Of a DNA stretch of 64,000 nucleotides, positions 1-9,903 are shown in pieces; position 1 is the stretch's first letter; the number at the start of each line of letters is the position of its first letter. A model generated the notes under the pieces. It saw nothing but the letters and a program-made list of their open reading frames with translations, had not been told where the DNA came from and searched no databases. Source of the DNA: Paenibacillus pinistramenti. GTDB taxonomy: Bacteria > Bacillota > Bacilli > Paenibacillales > Paenibacillaceae. The DNA is taken from assembly GCF_005869875.1 (NCBI RefSeq), contig NZ_VAWG01000012.1, positions 46,012 to 110,011 of the forward strand, in the 5' to 3' direction. The position numbers and the translations under genes were made by a program.

Positions 1-689
1 GGCACGCCAGTCACGAATTTTACGCCGCGAGCCTCAAGGCTCTTCGTAGCGCGTTCAACCAGATCGGCAGGGAAACCAGCCAGAATCGTCGGGCCAGCTT
101 CTACGCAGTACAGGCTGACATCATTGAAATCAATGCCTCTTTCGCGGCAAAGCTCTGGAAGCTCATCCGCAAATTCGCCGACCAGCTCAACACCAGTCAA
201 ACCGCCGCCGCCAACCACAAAGGTAGCGTCCGCTTTGTTTTTGGAGACTTTATAAGCATCAAGACGAGCTTTAACCGTTTCATATACACGATGAGCTTCG
301 TCTACGGATTTCAGCGTTAAGCTGTTTTCCTTCAATCCAGGAATTCCGAAGTACGCAGTTTCGCTGCCAAGAGCGATAACAAGGGCGTCATATTTGTATG
401 TAGCGCCGCTCACGAGTTTAACCTGCTTCTCATCCGGAGAAATTTTCTCAACAGTGTCTACAACCAGCTTCACGTTTTTGCCGCTGAGCAGCTTCTCAAG
501 CGGAAGTGCTACAGCTTTCTCATCAAGATTGCCGGCAGCCAAACGGTGCAGCTCAGTAATAATTTGGTGTGTTGGGTATTTGTTTACGACTGTGATGGTT
601 GCTTCTTCAGCACTCAGGTATTCACGCGCAGTCAGCGCGCTCAGAAGTCCACCGTATCCGCCGCCCAAAATCAAAATTTGCTTCGACAT
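1..689 (-). CDS. Type II NADH dehydrogenase (NAD(P)/FAD-dependent oxidoreductase), C-terminus outside the window
   Basis: The first 229 residues are visible; the gene runs off the left edge. The N-terminus has the FAD-binding Rossmann signature GGGYGG (residues 9-14), and a second dinucleotide fold GGGGLTGVE near residues 160-168 should bind NADH. This is the arrangement of membrane-associated type II NADH:quinone oxidoreductases (Ndh/YumB/YutJ type), which pass electrons from NADH to menaquinone without pumping protons. The ATG at 689-687 is preceded by a GGAGGA site. It lies 46 bp downstream of a DUF1641 gene on the same strand, a pairing often seen for these enzymes. The exact paralogue cannot be named from half a protein. 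Confidence 0.85.
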   Translation of the reverse strand, partial: MSKQILILGGGYGGLLSALTAREYLSAEEATITVVNKYPTHQIITELHRLAAGNLDEKAVALPLEKLLSGKNVKLVVDTVEKISPDEKQVKLVSGATYKYDALVIALGSETAYFGIPGLKENSLTLKSVDEAHRVYETVKARLDAYKVSKNKADATFVVGGGGLTGVELVGEFADELPELCRERGIDFNDVSLYCVEAGPTILAGFPADLVERATKSLEARGVKFVTGV

Positions 690-735
690 TTCCATCCTCC
701 GTTCGTTATGCGATTCCAAAAATTCAAGTGCTCTC

Positions 736-1170
736 TTACTTCTTCTTCTCGTTTGTTACATCCAGGTAAGCCTGTGCAAACTTGAGGGCATGTTGGATGT
801 TAGGGTCCTTCAGCATTTTCAGCAGGCCGAATACGCTGACATTGGAGTTGTCTTTCTTCGCGCGGTCGCTGGCTTCCATAGCGGTTGCAGCCGCATTTTT
901 GGCCATGCCTACCACTGGGCCTACAACGCCTGTGAAACCTGCTTTGATATCTTCAATAAACACTTTGTCTGTAGCCAGGCTTTGCATTACTTCGTAAGCT
1001 TGAGTCATGGTATTCACCATCTCAGTCAGCTTTGGCAGATTGTCCACAAGGGTAGTTAGAGACTGCTGTACCTCAGGCTTGAGCAGTTGATCCACAAGAT
1101 CCTTCGTGCTTGCAGCAGCCGCCGTTTCTTGCGTTCCTTGTGTTTCCGATTGATTCAAAGTTTGTGACAT
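736..1170 (-). CDS. DUF1641 domain protein, upstream partner of the NADH dehydrogenase
   Basis: A 144-residue soluble, helix-rich protein with no signal peptide or membrane segment. The central pattern (LVDNLPKLTEMVNTM, then a Gly-rich GFTGVVGPVVGMAK stretch, then FGLLKMLKDPNIQ) matches the DUF1641 family (YjgD/YrhD type of Bacillus). Family members often sit next to oxidoreductases; their biochemical role is unknown. The start is supported by an AAAGGAGG site just upstream. It is the first gene of a two-gene operon with the type II NADH dehydrogenase (46 bp gap). Inference: a partner or regulatory subunit of that enzyme. Confidence 0.75.
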   Translation of the reverse strand: MSQTLNQSETQGTQETAAAASTKDLVDQLLKPEVQQSLTTLVDNLPKLTEMVNTMTQAYEVMQSLATDKVFIEDIKAGFTGVVGPVVGMAKNAAATAMEASDRAKKDNSNVSVFGLLKMLKDPNIQHALKFAQAYLDVTNEKKK

Positions 1171-1745
1171 TTGGAACGTCCTCCTTTACGCTTAGTTACA
1201 GTCCGTCAATATTCGGGCATGCGGATGCCTTCAAAACAGAAACAGCCGGGCAGACCGCCGTTTTGAACCTCATCAGCCAGTGCATTGCGTTCGCTCGACC
1301 ACCCGTCAACATTTACCCGCAAAAAAGAGCCCCTGTTCTCTGCGCCGTGCAGGAACCGGGTCCGCACAATCAGCACATGTTCTCAACAGGTTAATGACGA
1401 AATGGTGAAATCACACTTGAGCCGAAACGAACTCTCTACCCCTATATTACACCTTTTAAATATCAGTTTGAAATATATTTTTGATTTTTTCTTAATTTTG
1501 CTTTCATTTTGTGTTTTTTCTGGTTGCTTTATTCGATAAGTTCAGACTTAAACCGTCAAAATCGGTTATAATATTTTTACCAACAGCTTGGATCGTGCCA
1601 GAAATTGAGCAAGGATGCGCTCAGAGCCCTTCATTTACATTTCATCAAATTAGGTATTGTAAAATATAATTTTGTACTGTTATAATTGTGTCAATCCTTA
1701 ATAAGGAAATCAATTCTACATTTACAGTCAGGAGGCTGCTGCCCT
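1171..1745. other. 575-bp divergent intergenic region
   Basis: Separates the DUF1641-ndh operon (minus strand) from the thioredoxin-like gene (plus strand). Positions 1440-1690 are very AT-rich. On the minus strand TTCAAA-17 bp-TAATAT near 1445-1475 could be a promoter, giving a leader of roughly 250 nt. On the plus strand TATAAT occurs at 1567-1572, 1665-1670 and 1681-1686. No conserved ORF or recognisable riboswitch was seen. Confidence 0.4.
1657..1686 (+). promoter_or_regulatory. Candidate SigA promoter of the thioredoxin-like gene
   Basis: TTGTAA (1657-1662), an 18-bp spacer, then a perfect TATAAT (1681-1686). The predicted transcription start is about 50 nt before the ATG. Two further TATAAT-like hexamers lie just upstream, so the exact promoter is uncertain. 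Confidence 0.45.
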
Positions 1746-2072
1746 ATGGATAGAATCACAAGTGAAGACCAATATAAAAGCCTGATTCATTCAGACGGAT
1801 ACACCGTCATTAAATTTGATGCAACCTGGTGCCCGGACTGCAAGAACCTGGACCGCTTCATCGGCTCTATTATTGAAGAGAACAGCGACAAGCAGTTCTA
1901 CGCCCTGGATGTTGAGCAGCTTGAGCAGGTTGCCCAGGAGAATGAAGTCCGCGGCATTCCGAGCCTGCTTGTCTACAAAGACGGCCAGAAGATCGCCCAC
2001 CTGCACAGCAAATATGCCAAGACGCCCGGCCAAATCCGCGAGTATCTGAGCACACTGGTTTCGCAGGTATAA
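1746..2072 (+). CDS. Thioredoxin family protein with WCPDC active site
   Basis: A 108-residue cytoplasmic protein with a complete thioredoxin fold. It has a beta-strand ending in TVIKFDATWCPDCKNL, the redox pair C-P-D-C near residues 28-31, and the cis-proline region RGIPSLLVYKDGQ. The active site is CPDC rather than the usual CGPC, which is typical of small thioredoxin-like proteins of Bacilli with specialised substrates. I chose the ATG at 1746 because an AGGAGG site lies about 10 nt upstream; the reading frame extends further 5' without a ribosome site. It appears monocistronic and is followed at once by a terminator hairpin. Confidence 0.85.
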   Translation: MDRITSEDQYKSLIHSDGYTVIKFDATWCPDCKNLDRFIGSIIEENSDKQFYALDVEQLEQVAQENEVRGIPSLLVYKDGQKIAHLHSKYAKTPGQIREYLSTLVSQV

Positions 2073-2115
2073 TCCTGAATCTGTAACTTTATACTTCAGA
2101 TCCAGCTCTGCCTAG

Positions 2116-2145
2116 GCAGGTCCCGATAAGGGGCCTGCTTTTTTA
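2116..2145 (+). terminator. Rho-independent terminator after the thioredoxin-like gene
   Basis: Nine-base-pair stem GCAGGTCCC / GGGGCCTGC (one G-T pair), loop GATAA, followed by a run of six T. Confidence 0.85.
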
Positions 2146-2219
2146 TTGATTGCACGGGAAACTTTTACAAAAAAGGGGTTGTCAACTCCGCCGCACGGGA
2201 TTACAATAAAAACAAATTT

Positions 2220-2235
2220 ATTTGTACGTACAACT
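2220..2235 (+). promoter_or_regulatory. AraR-like operator box 1 upstream of araM
   Basis: ATTTGTACGTACAACT fits the recalled AraR operator pattern (ANTTGTNCGTACAANT) at almost every position; only the eighth base (A for C) departs. Its centre is 42 bp from a second box, the in-phase spacing described for paired AraR operators in Bacillus subtilis. No araR gene is present in the window. Confidence 0.6.
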
Positions 2236-2261
2236 CAAAATCATATTTGCTGTTTACTCGG

Positions 2262-2277
2262 AATAGTATGTACAAGT
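2262..2277 (+). promoter_or_regulatory. AraR-like operator box 2 upstream of araM
   Basis: AATAGTATGTACAAGT matches the recalled AraR pattern at all but two defined positions. It lies exactly 42 bp, about four helical turns, downstream of box 1, which would suit cooperative binding and DNA looping. Confidence 0.5.
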
Positions 2278-2330
2278 TAATGGACAGAAGATGGCAACTT
2301 CAATAACAGGAAGCGTCCCACCTATGATTA

Positions 2331-2344
2331 TGAAAGCGGATTCA
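2331..2344 (+). promoter_or_regulatory. CcpA catabolite-responsive element (cre) upstream of araM
   Basis: TGAAAGCGGATTCA differs from the cre consensus TGWAANCGNTNWCA at one position only. Nearly the same 14-mer occurs at 4900-4913 before the first arabinofuranosidase. It lies 73 bp before the araM start, which is consistent with repression when glucose is available. Confidence 0.6.
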
Positions 2345-2416
2345 ATTTAGTCGCTGCCGGAGTACTGTGTATGCTGCAGGGTTCATTATTTTCCGAATCG
2401 GAATCAAGGAGGAATT

Positions 2417-3550
2417 ATGATGATGATCCATTTGCTGGACGATATCCCCTTGGACTTTATGGCGCTTGATAGAGGCGCACTCGGCAAGCTGGCTCCTTAT
2501 GTGAAAAAGGCCGGCTATAAACGCCCCCTGATCGCGGCTGACCGCAACACCTATGAAGCCGCCGGCAGGACGGTGGAGGCCGAGCTCGGCAGGGCCGGCT
2601 GCGCGGCCAGTCTGTGCCTGCTTCAGCCAGGCAGCACAGGCGACTGCATCGCCGACGAGAAAGGCCTCGTCGAGTTGCTGCTCGCTGTCACGCCCGGCAA
2701 AACCGACTGCCTGCTGGCCGTAGGCTCCGGCACGATTCACGACATAGTCCGGTTTGCCTCAAGCAAGACCGGCATTCCGTTCCTGTCCGTCCCTACGGCG
2801 CCGTCCGTCGACGGCTTCACCTCCAAAGGCGCGCCGCTCATCATCCGCGGCGTGAAGCAGACGGTCAGCGCTGCCGCGCCGAAGGCGCTGTTCGCTGACC
2901 TGGACGTTCTGACCCGCGCCCCGCAGGAGCTCGTCGCGGCCGGGTTCGGTGATATGCTCGGCAAATTCACCTCCCTGTTTGACTGGAAGTTCTCCAGCCT
3001 GACCGGCGGAGAATCCTATGACGACAAGGCCGCGCGGATTACCGAAGAAGCGCTGCAGGCCTGCGTCGCCCACGCGGCCGAGATCGGCCGCCGCACGGAG
3101 CTGGGCATCCGCGTCCTGATGAGCGCCCTGATCGAATCCGGCGCGGCCATGCTGCTGTTCGGCCAGTCCCACCCCGCCTCGGGCGCGGAGCACCATCTCT
3201 CCCACTATTGGGAGATGGCTTATCTGGAGCGCGGCCGCAAAGCGCTCCTGCACGGCGCCAAGGTCGGCGTCGCCTGCGCCGAGATCTCGCAGCTGTACCA
3301 CGACGCCGTGGACCGGGCGCAGTACCCGGTCCGCGAGCCGGAGCAGCTGCTCCGCCACGGCGCGCAGGTCCGCGAATGGCTGGCCGCCGTGCCTGCCGCG
3401 CCGGAGATCCGCCGGCTGCTGGAGCTGGCCGGCGGCCCTTCCACCCGCGCGGAGCTCGGCGTGGACGACGAGCTGTTCGCGGACAGCCTGCGCGAGGCGC
3501 ATAAGCTGCGCGACCGCCGCACGCTGCTTCGCGCGTTGAACGAAGCTTAG
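2417..3550 (+). CDS. araM: sn-glycerol-1-phosphate dehydrogenase AraM
   Basis: About 377 residues, close to the family's usual length. It belongs to the iron/zinc-dependent dehydroquinate-synthase-like fold and reduces dihydroxyacetone phosphate to sn-glycerol 1-phosphate with NAD(P)H. Seen: the nucleotide-binding stretch VGSGTIHDI, the PTAPSVDGFTSKGA block, and metal-ligand motifs AGFGDMLGK (Asp), HHLSHYWE (His) and LLHGAKVG (His). In Bacillus subtilis the orthologue sits in the L-arabinose operon, and here too it opens an arabinose module behind two AraR-like boxes and a cre. AAGGAGG (2406-2412) is 4, 7 or 10 nt from three successive ATG codons (2417, 2420, 2423); the later two are better spaced. 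The 3' half is markedly more GC-rich than its flanks. Confidence 0.88.
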   Translation: MMMIHLLDDIPLDFMALDRGALGKLAPYVKKAGYKRPLIAADRNTYEAAGRTVEAELGRAGCAASLCLLQPGSTGDCIADEKGLVELLLAVTPGKTDCLLAVGSGTIHDIVRFASSKTGIPFLSVPTAPSVDGFTSKGAPLIIRGVKQTVSAAAPKALFADLDVLTRAPQELVAAGFGDMLGKFTSLFDWKFSSLTGGESYDDKAARITEEALQACVAHAAEIGRRTELGIRVLMSALIESGAAMLLFGQSHPASGAEHHLSHYWEMAYLERGRKALLHGAKVGVACAEISQLYHDAVDRAQYPVREPEQLLRHGAQVREWLAAVPAAPEIRRLLELAGGPSTRAELGVDDELFADSLREAHKLRDRRTLLRALNEA

Positions 3551-3610
3551 GCGTCAAGCAGGAGTCTGCCCCCTGCCTTGTAGAAGGTATATCTGCAGAT
3601 GCAGCAGCAC

Positions 3611-3640
3611 AAAAAAAGCCCCGCCTTCCCAGGCGGGACT
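3611..3640 (-). terminator. Terminator of the ArsR-type regulator gene (possibly bidirectional)
   Basis: CCCGCC / GGCGGG stem at 3620-3637. Seven A on its left side become a T-run on the minus strand, so it best serves the regulator gene ending at 3702; it also lies about 70 bp after araM. Confidence 0.7.
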
Positions 3641-3701
3641 TCCTTCTCCTTCAACTTCAGATTAACATTCAGATTCAAATTCAGATTAGCAGCAGGCTGT
3701 A

Positions 3702-4628
3702 TTAGGCCATACCCGGCGGTTTAACATCATACAAGAGCCGGGCCATCAAATCCTGGGCATAGTTGCCAAAATGTTTGCCGTAGATCGTCATCCCTCTTTT
3801 GTTAGCCGATTGCTCCGTGACCGCCAAACGGAAGATCATTTCGCTCTTATAGTTCAAGCCGATCTGATCCAGCGTCACATCCGAAATCCGGCAGCCGTCG
3901 ATGAAGCTGCCCTCCTGGTTGATGCGGATGAGCTTGAGCATCCCGTACTGGTTCAAATGGGGAGGCCACCAGTCCGGATTAAAGGTGCCGCGCGCATCCC
4001 CGAAATCACCGGGGCTGGTCCAGTAACCCAGCTCGATTCCGTTCAGGTAGAAATAAATATCCGACGGATAGTTCTCGTTGTAGCCCGGAGCTTCGGACCC
4101 CAGTTCCAGACAGAACTGGATCTCCCGGAACGTCTGATTCGGTTTCAGATAATTCGGGATCCGGTATTCAATGAACCCTTCCGTCAGCCACAGGATTTCA
4201 GCATCAATCCGCTGGGGATCTGCGAAATAACGGGGATCGTCAAAATCGCCGATAATACTGTCTTTCGTCGCAAGCCCGCAGGTTGGCACCGCCTGATAAT
4301 TGCTGTAATGCCCGACCTGAATTTCCACTTCGTACAGATTTTCCAATTCCTTGCTGCGCAGATCAACCATCAGCTTATCTTTATTCAGATAACACATCTT
4401 CTGGATGCCATGTTTGCCGACAGACGTATTGATCTCAATCAGGCCGCTGTCCTCCAGCTTCTTGATATGCATCGTAATGGCACCGTTGCTGAGGTTAAGC
4501 CTGCCGGCAATCTCATTCAGATTCAGAGACTGATTGGAGGCAAGCAGCTCCAGAATTTGAATCCGGATCTCCGAGCTTAAAGCTTTGAAGATATCAATAC
4601 CGCTCATTAAGTCTTTAATATAAATCAT
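3702..4628 (-). CDS. ArsR-family winged-helix regulator with large C-terminal domain, divergent from the arabinofuranosidase operon
   Basis: A 308-residue protein. Residues 10-75 form a winged helix of ArsR/SmtB type (IFKALSSEIRIQILELL, then SNGAITMHIKKLEDSGLI). The remaining 230 residues are rich in aromatic and beta-type sequence (WLTEGFIEYRIPNYL, IYFYLNGIELGYW) and look like a ligand-binding rather than a metal-binding domain. No Cys-pair metal site is seen. It is transcribed away from the GH51 gene across a 345-bp gap that holds repeated TAAACTAA motifs. Inference: it senses an arabinose-containing ligand and controls the arabinofuranosidase/importer operon. An alternative start is the Met eight codons in (MSGIDIFK). 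The ligand is unknown. Confidence 0.7.
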   Translation of the reverse strand: MIYIKDLMSGIDIFKALSSEIRIQILELLASNQSLNLNEIAGRLNLSNGAITMHIKKLEDSGLIEINTSVGKHGIQKMCYLNKDKLMVDLRSKELENLYEVEIQVGHYSNYQAVPTCGLATKDSIIGDFDDPRYFADPQRIDAEILWLTEGFIEYRIPNYLKPNQTFREIQFCLELGSEAPGYNENYPSDIYFYLNGIELGYWTSPGDFGDARGTFNPDWWPPHLNQYGMLKLIRINQEGSFIDGCRISDVTLDQIGLNYKSEMIFRLAVTEQSANKRGMTIYGKHFGNYAQDLMARLLYDVKPPGMA

Positions 4629-4674
4629 CGCTGGACCTTCTTCCGCTGGGGTGCTGATTTGTTTTATATAATTA

Positions 4675-6488
<1,814 letters not shown>

Positions 6489-6608
6489 TCCGCCGGGGCG
6501 AAAGCCTGATGACCTGAACTTGTGCTTTACGGCTTTGTTATTCAGGGAGGCCTGCTGCCCTGGATGACAAAGCCCCATTATAGAAATAAGTCCAACACCC
6601 CACATCCA

Positions 6609-6622
6609 TGTAAGCGCTTAAG
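6609..6622 (+). promoter_or_regulatory. Possible cre site before the sugar-binding protein gene
   Basis: TGTAAGCGCTTAAG matches 12 of 14 positions of the cre consensus (the final CA is AG) and is centred on the palindrome TAAGCGCTTA. A TTGACA hexamer at 6643-6648 lies just downstream, but its -10 is weak. Confidence 0.4.
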
Positions 6623-6699
6623 AAAGCGGACTGCAATTTGGTTTGACAGAGATTTTGCTCAACAAACATCTTGTTCAAAATTATGGGGAGGGTCAAAAG

Positions 6700-8034
6700 A
6701 TGAAAATGAAAAAATGGTTTATCCTGCTCAGCGTGATTTCGCTCGTCCTGTTTATGAGCGGCTGCGGCAAATCGTCAAACAGCTCCGGCGGTACAAAATC
6801 CGTTCTTGACGGCGGTGCAGGAGAGACGGCAACCGAGCTTTCGTACTGGACTTTTGTTGAGCTTCATGGCCAGCACTTTGAGAAAATGCTGACGAAATGG
6901 AATGCAGCCAACCCGGACCGCCAGATCAAGCTGAATGTAACGGTCATGCCTTATGACGACATGCACAACAAGCTGTCCATCGCGCTGCAGACTGGAACAG
7001 GCGCGCCGGATATCGCGGATATCGAGCTTGGCAAATTCCCTGACTTCCTGAAAGGCACGCCTCAGCTGGAGTCGCTGAACGATGTCATTGATCCATACAG
7101 AGATACCATCGTTAAATCCCGGATCGACTTGTACAGCAAGGATGGCGTGAACTACGGGATTCCGACTCACGTTGGTGCAGCTGTAGCCTTCTATAATACG
7201 GATATTCTCAAGGAAGCCGGCGTTGACTACACTACAATCAAAACTTGGGATGATTACAAAAAAGCCGGTGAGCTGGTTTATGAAAAAACCGGCAAACATA
7301 TGGGTACTGCGGACACAAGCGCAACCTGGCAGGCTTCCATGCTGCTGGCTCAGCAGGGATCTGACTTCACTGACGCCGACGGCAACCCTCAGGTTAACTC
7401 TCCTGAAATGGTCAAGGCATTGACGCTTCTTAAAGACCTTCAGGACAGCAATGTCCTTGCTACGGTTGCAGGCGGCCAGCCGGATACGGAAGAAGCTTAC
7501 GGCGAATTCAACTCCGGTAATTATGCTTCAGCGTTCATGCCTTTCTGGATGATGTCCCGCTTCACGAACTACATGTCTGACCTGTCCGGCAAAGTAGCTA
7601 TCGCTCCGATCCCGGTTATCGAAGAAGGCATGCCAAGATCCTATGGCGGCGGCGGTACAGGTACAGTAGTCACCAAGACAGCCAAAGATGTGCAGCTTGC
7701 CAAAGATTTCCTCGCTTTCGCCAAACTGTCTGAGGACGCCAATATCGAAATCTGGAATACACTCGGCTTTGACCCGGTTAATATGAACGTTTGGACTATG
7801 GAAGATGTAACTCACAATCCGGATAACCAGTTCGTTAAATACTTCCAGAACAATCCATTCGACGTACTGAACGAAATCAAGGATGAAATCAAGCTGATTA
7901 AATCCACCCCTGCTTCACCAACGATTAACAACGTACTTTGCACCGTAACCCTGAATGAAATCTTCGAGGACGGCAAAGACGTCAAGCAGGCACTGGACGA
8001 TGCTCAAGCGCAAATCGAGCAGGAGCTGAAGTAA
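6700..8034 (+). CDS. ABC sugar transporter, extracellular solute-binding lipoprotein (AraN-like)
   Basis: A 444-residue lipoprotein. Its signal peptide ends in a lipobox with Cys at about residue 23 (FMSGCGKS), so it should be anchored to the outer face of the membrane. The mature part is a family 1 solute-binding protein (YWTFVELHGQHFEKML near the N-terminus and PYGGGGTGTVV-like motif PRSYGGGGTG late in the protein). It captures sugars for the two permeases downstream. The ATG at 6700 follows GGGGAGG; the upstream in-frame Met has no ribosome site. Flanking GH51 genes point to arabino-oligosaccharides, as for AraN of Bacillus subtilis, but substrate specificity cannot be read from sequence. 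Confidence 0.9.
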   Translation: MKMKKWFILLSVISLVLFMSGCGKSSNSSGGTKSVLDGGAGETATELSYWTFVELHGQHFEKMLTKWNAANPDRQIKLNVTVMPYDDMHNKLSIALQTGTGAPDIADIELGKFPDFLKGTPQLESLNDVIDPYRDTIVKSRIDLYSKDGVNYGIPTHVGAAVAFYNTDILKEAGVDYTTIKTWDDYKKAGELVYEKTGKHMGTADTSATWQASMLLAQQGSDFTDADGNPQVNSPEMVKALTLLKDLQDSNVLATVAGGQPDTEEAYGEFNSGNYASAFMPFWMMSRFTNYMSDLSGKVAIAPIPVIEEGMPRSYGGGGTGTVVTKTAKDVQLAKDFLAFAKLSEDANIEIWNTLGFDPVNMNVWTMEDVTHNPDNQFVKYFQNNPFDVLNEIKDEIKLIKSTPASPTINNVLCTVTLNEIFEDGKDVKQALDDAQAQIEQELK

Positions 8035-8057
8035 TTCCTTCCTTCTTAAAAATTTGC

Positions 8058-8092
8058 AAACAAAGCTGCCCCTCTGCGGGGCGGCTTTGTTT
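8058..8092 (+). terminator. Strong hairpin between binding-protein and permease genes
   Basis: A 15-bp stem (AAACAAAGCTGCCCC with GGGGCGGCTTTGTTT, one G-T pair) with loop TCTGC. Only two T follow before AAAAAA, so termination may be partial. Such hairpins usually stabilise the upstream mRNA or reduce permease expression relative to the binding protein. Confidence 0.65.
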
Positions 8093-8112
8093 AAAAAAGG
8101 AGCTGCGCAATC

Positions 8113-9006
8113 ATGATTAAAAGATTTTTGTACTCCCAGAAGGTCGCTCCCTATGTCTTCGTGCTTCCTTTTGTGCTTGTCTTTGCGATCTTTTGGGTTT
8201 ATCCCCTGATCAGCTCGTTCCAAATGAGCTTTCAGAAAATCACCCTTGGACAGGAAGCCCAGTACATAGGGTTTGATAACTATACCAAGCTGATGACAGA
8301 CAAAACGTTCCTCAAGGCGATCGGCAACAGTGCGCTTTATATGGTTCTAACGCTCGTTATTCTTATTCCTTTTCCGATGCTGTTTGCAGTTTTAATCAAT
8401 AACCGGCTGATGTGGGGACGCGAATTTTTCAAATCGTCCTTCTTCTTCCCTGCCCTGACTTCCGTCGTCGTAGCCGGTACGATCTTCCGTCTGATGTTTG
8501 GCGAAATGGATGGCTCGTTGATGAACAGCATTTTAGCCCTTTTTGGCGTAGGACCCATGAAGTTTCTGAAGGAGCACACTACCGGTATGATCGCCCTGCT
8601 GGCACTGGCCACCTGGAGATGGACCGGAGTGAACATGCTCTATTTCTTGTCTGGCCTTAAAAATATCCCCGACGACTACTACGAAGCGGCTTCCATTGAC
8701 GGCGCCTCCAGCTTCCAGAAATTCATGAAGATTACTGTACCTCTGCTGAAGCCAACTTCCATTTATGTGCTGACCATCAGTATCTACGCCGGTCTGGCCA
8801 TGTTTATTGAAAGTATGATGCTTTGGAACGGCAACAACTCCCCGAAAAATATCGGGCTTACGATTGTCGGTTATCTGTACCGTCAAGGCATTGAGAAGAA
8901 CAACCTCGGCTACGCCGCTGCAGTCGGTATCGTCCTGCTGCTGATCACGATGATTATCAATCTGACGCAGCTTGCGTTTACAGGCCTGTTCAAGAAGGAG
9001 GATTAG
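8113..9006 (+). CDS. ABC sugar transporter permease, MalF/AraP type
   Basis: A 297-residue integral membrane protein with six predicted membrane segments. The first spans VAPYVFVLPFVLVFAIFWVYP near residues 11-31. The cytoplasmic EAA loop that contacts the ATPase is visible as YYEAASIDGASSFQKFMKI. It pairs with the next gene to form the sugar channel. Start ATG 8113 follows AAAGGAGCTGC. No ATPase gene lies in the operon; carbohydrate importers of this type commonly borrow the shared MsmX ATPase encoded elsewhere (established for AraNPQ of Bacillus subtilis). Confidence 0.92.
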   Translation: MIKRFLYSQKVAPYVFVLPFVLVFAIFWVYPLISSFQMSFQKITLGQEAQYIGFDNYTKLMTDKTFLKAIGNSALYMVLTLVILIPFPMLFAVLINNRLMWGREFFKSSFFFPALTSVVVAGTIFRLMFGEMDGSLMNSILALFGVGPMKFLKEHTTGMIALLALATWRWTGVNMLYFLSGLKNIPDDYYEAASIDGASSFQKFMKITVPLLKPTSIYVLTISIYAGLAMFIESMMLWNGNNSPKNIGLTIVGYLYRQGIEKNNLGYAAAVGIVLLLITMIINLTQLAFTGLFKKED

Positions 9007-9010
9007 TGCG

Positions 9011-9850
9011 ATGACCAAAAGCAGAGAAAAGGCCGTTCGGATCTGTCTGTTTATCTTCTTTGTTATTATCAGTTTCTTTATTCTGGTGCCCTTCTATGCC
9101 GTCACCATCTCGGCCTTCAAACCCGGCGAGGAGCTGGTCCGGTACGGACTTAACCTGAAATTTGATTTAAATGTCATGAGCTTTGACAACTTCGTTTATT
9201 TGTTCACCGGCGACCATGCTTACTTCACCTGGTTCTTCAACTCGCTGATCCTGACCATCGTTCAGGTTGTCCTGACGCTGCTGATCAGCGCGACGGTAGC
9301 GTACGGCTTCTCGGCTTATGACTTTCGCGGGAAGAACTTCCTCTTCATCTGCGTGCTGCTGATCATGATGGTGCCGTTTGAGATTCTGCTGCTGCCTTTA
9401 TACAAGCTCATCTTTAACATGAATCTGATGAATACCTATTCCGCTATTATTCTGCCCGGCATCGCCAGTGCGGCGACCATCTTCTTCTTCCGGCAATATT
9501 TATCCGGCATTCCGAAAGAGCTCATCGCAGCGGGCCGTGTCGACGGTGCCACCGAATACGGCATCTATGTCCGGCTGATCCTGCCGATTATGAAGCCTTC
9601 CTTCGCCGCCATGGCGATCCTCAACGGGATGAACAGCTGGAACAACTTCCTCTGGCCGTTTATGGTGCTGAGCAACGAGAACAAGTACACCCTGCCGATC
9701 GGTCTCAAGACGCTGCTTACGCCTTACGGCAACAACTATGACCTGCTGATTGTCGGCTCGTTCTTCTCCATTCTGCCGATCTTCGTTCTGTTTATTGCCT
9801 TCCAGAAATACTTCATCGACGGTATGACCGCAGGAGCTGTGAAAGGCTGA
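9011..9850 (+). CDS. ABC sugar transporter permease, MalG/AraQ type
   Basis: A 279-residue membrane protein with six predicted helices and the EAA-type motif AAGRVDGATEYGIYVRLILP near residues 170-190. It forms the second half of the sugar channel. AAGGAGGA (8995-9002) overlaps the end of the preceding permease gene and is spaced for the ATG at 9011, only 4 bp after that gene's stop codon, so the two are translationally coupled. Its C-terminus (QKYFIDGMTAGAVKG) is the usual ending of this family. Confidence 0.92.
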   Translation: MTKSREKAVRICLFIFFVIISFFILVPFYAVTISAFKPGEELVRYGLNLKFDLNVMSFDNFVYLFTGDHAYFTWFFNSLILTIVQVVLTLLISATVAYGFSAYDFRGKNFLFICVLLIMMVPFEILLLPLYKLIFNMNLMNTYSAIILPGIASAATIFFFRQYLSGIPKELIAAGRVDGATEYGIYVRLILPIMKPSFAAMAILNGMNSWNNFLWPFMVLSNENKYTLPIGLKTLLTPYGNNYDLLIVGSFFSILPIFVLFIAFQKYFIDGMTAGAVKG

Positions 9851-9903
9851 TCCGGGAACCTATTTAAACAACCTTTAACTATACAAAACAGGAGTGATTG
9901 AAC

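Noticed and set aside
3039..3557. Arg-rich open frame opposite araM
   Set aside because: Caused by very high GC in the third codon positions of araM; no ribosome site or recognisable domain.
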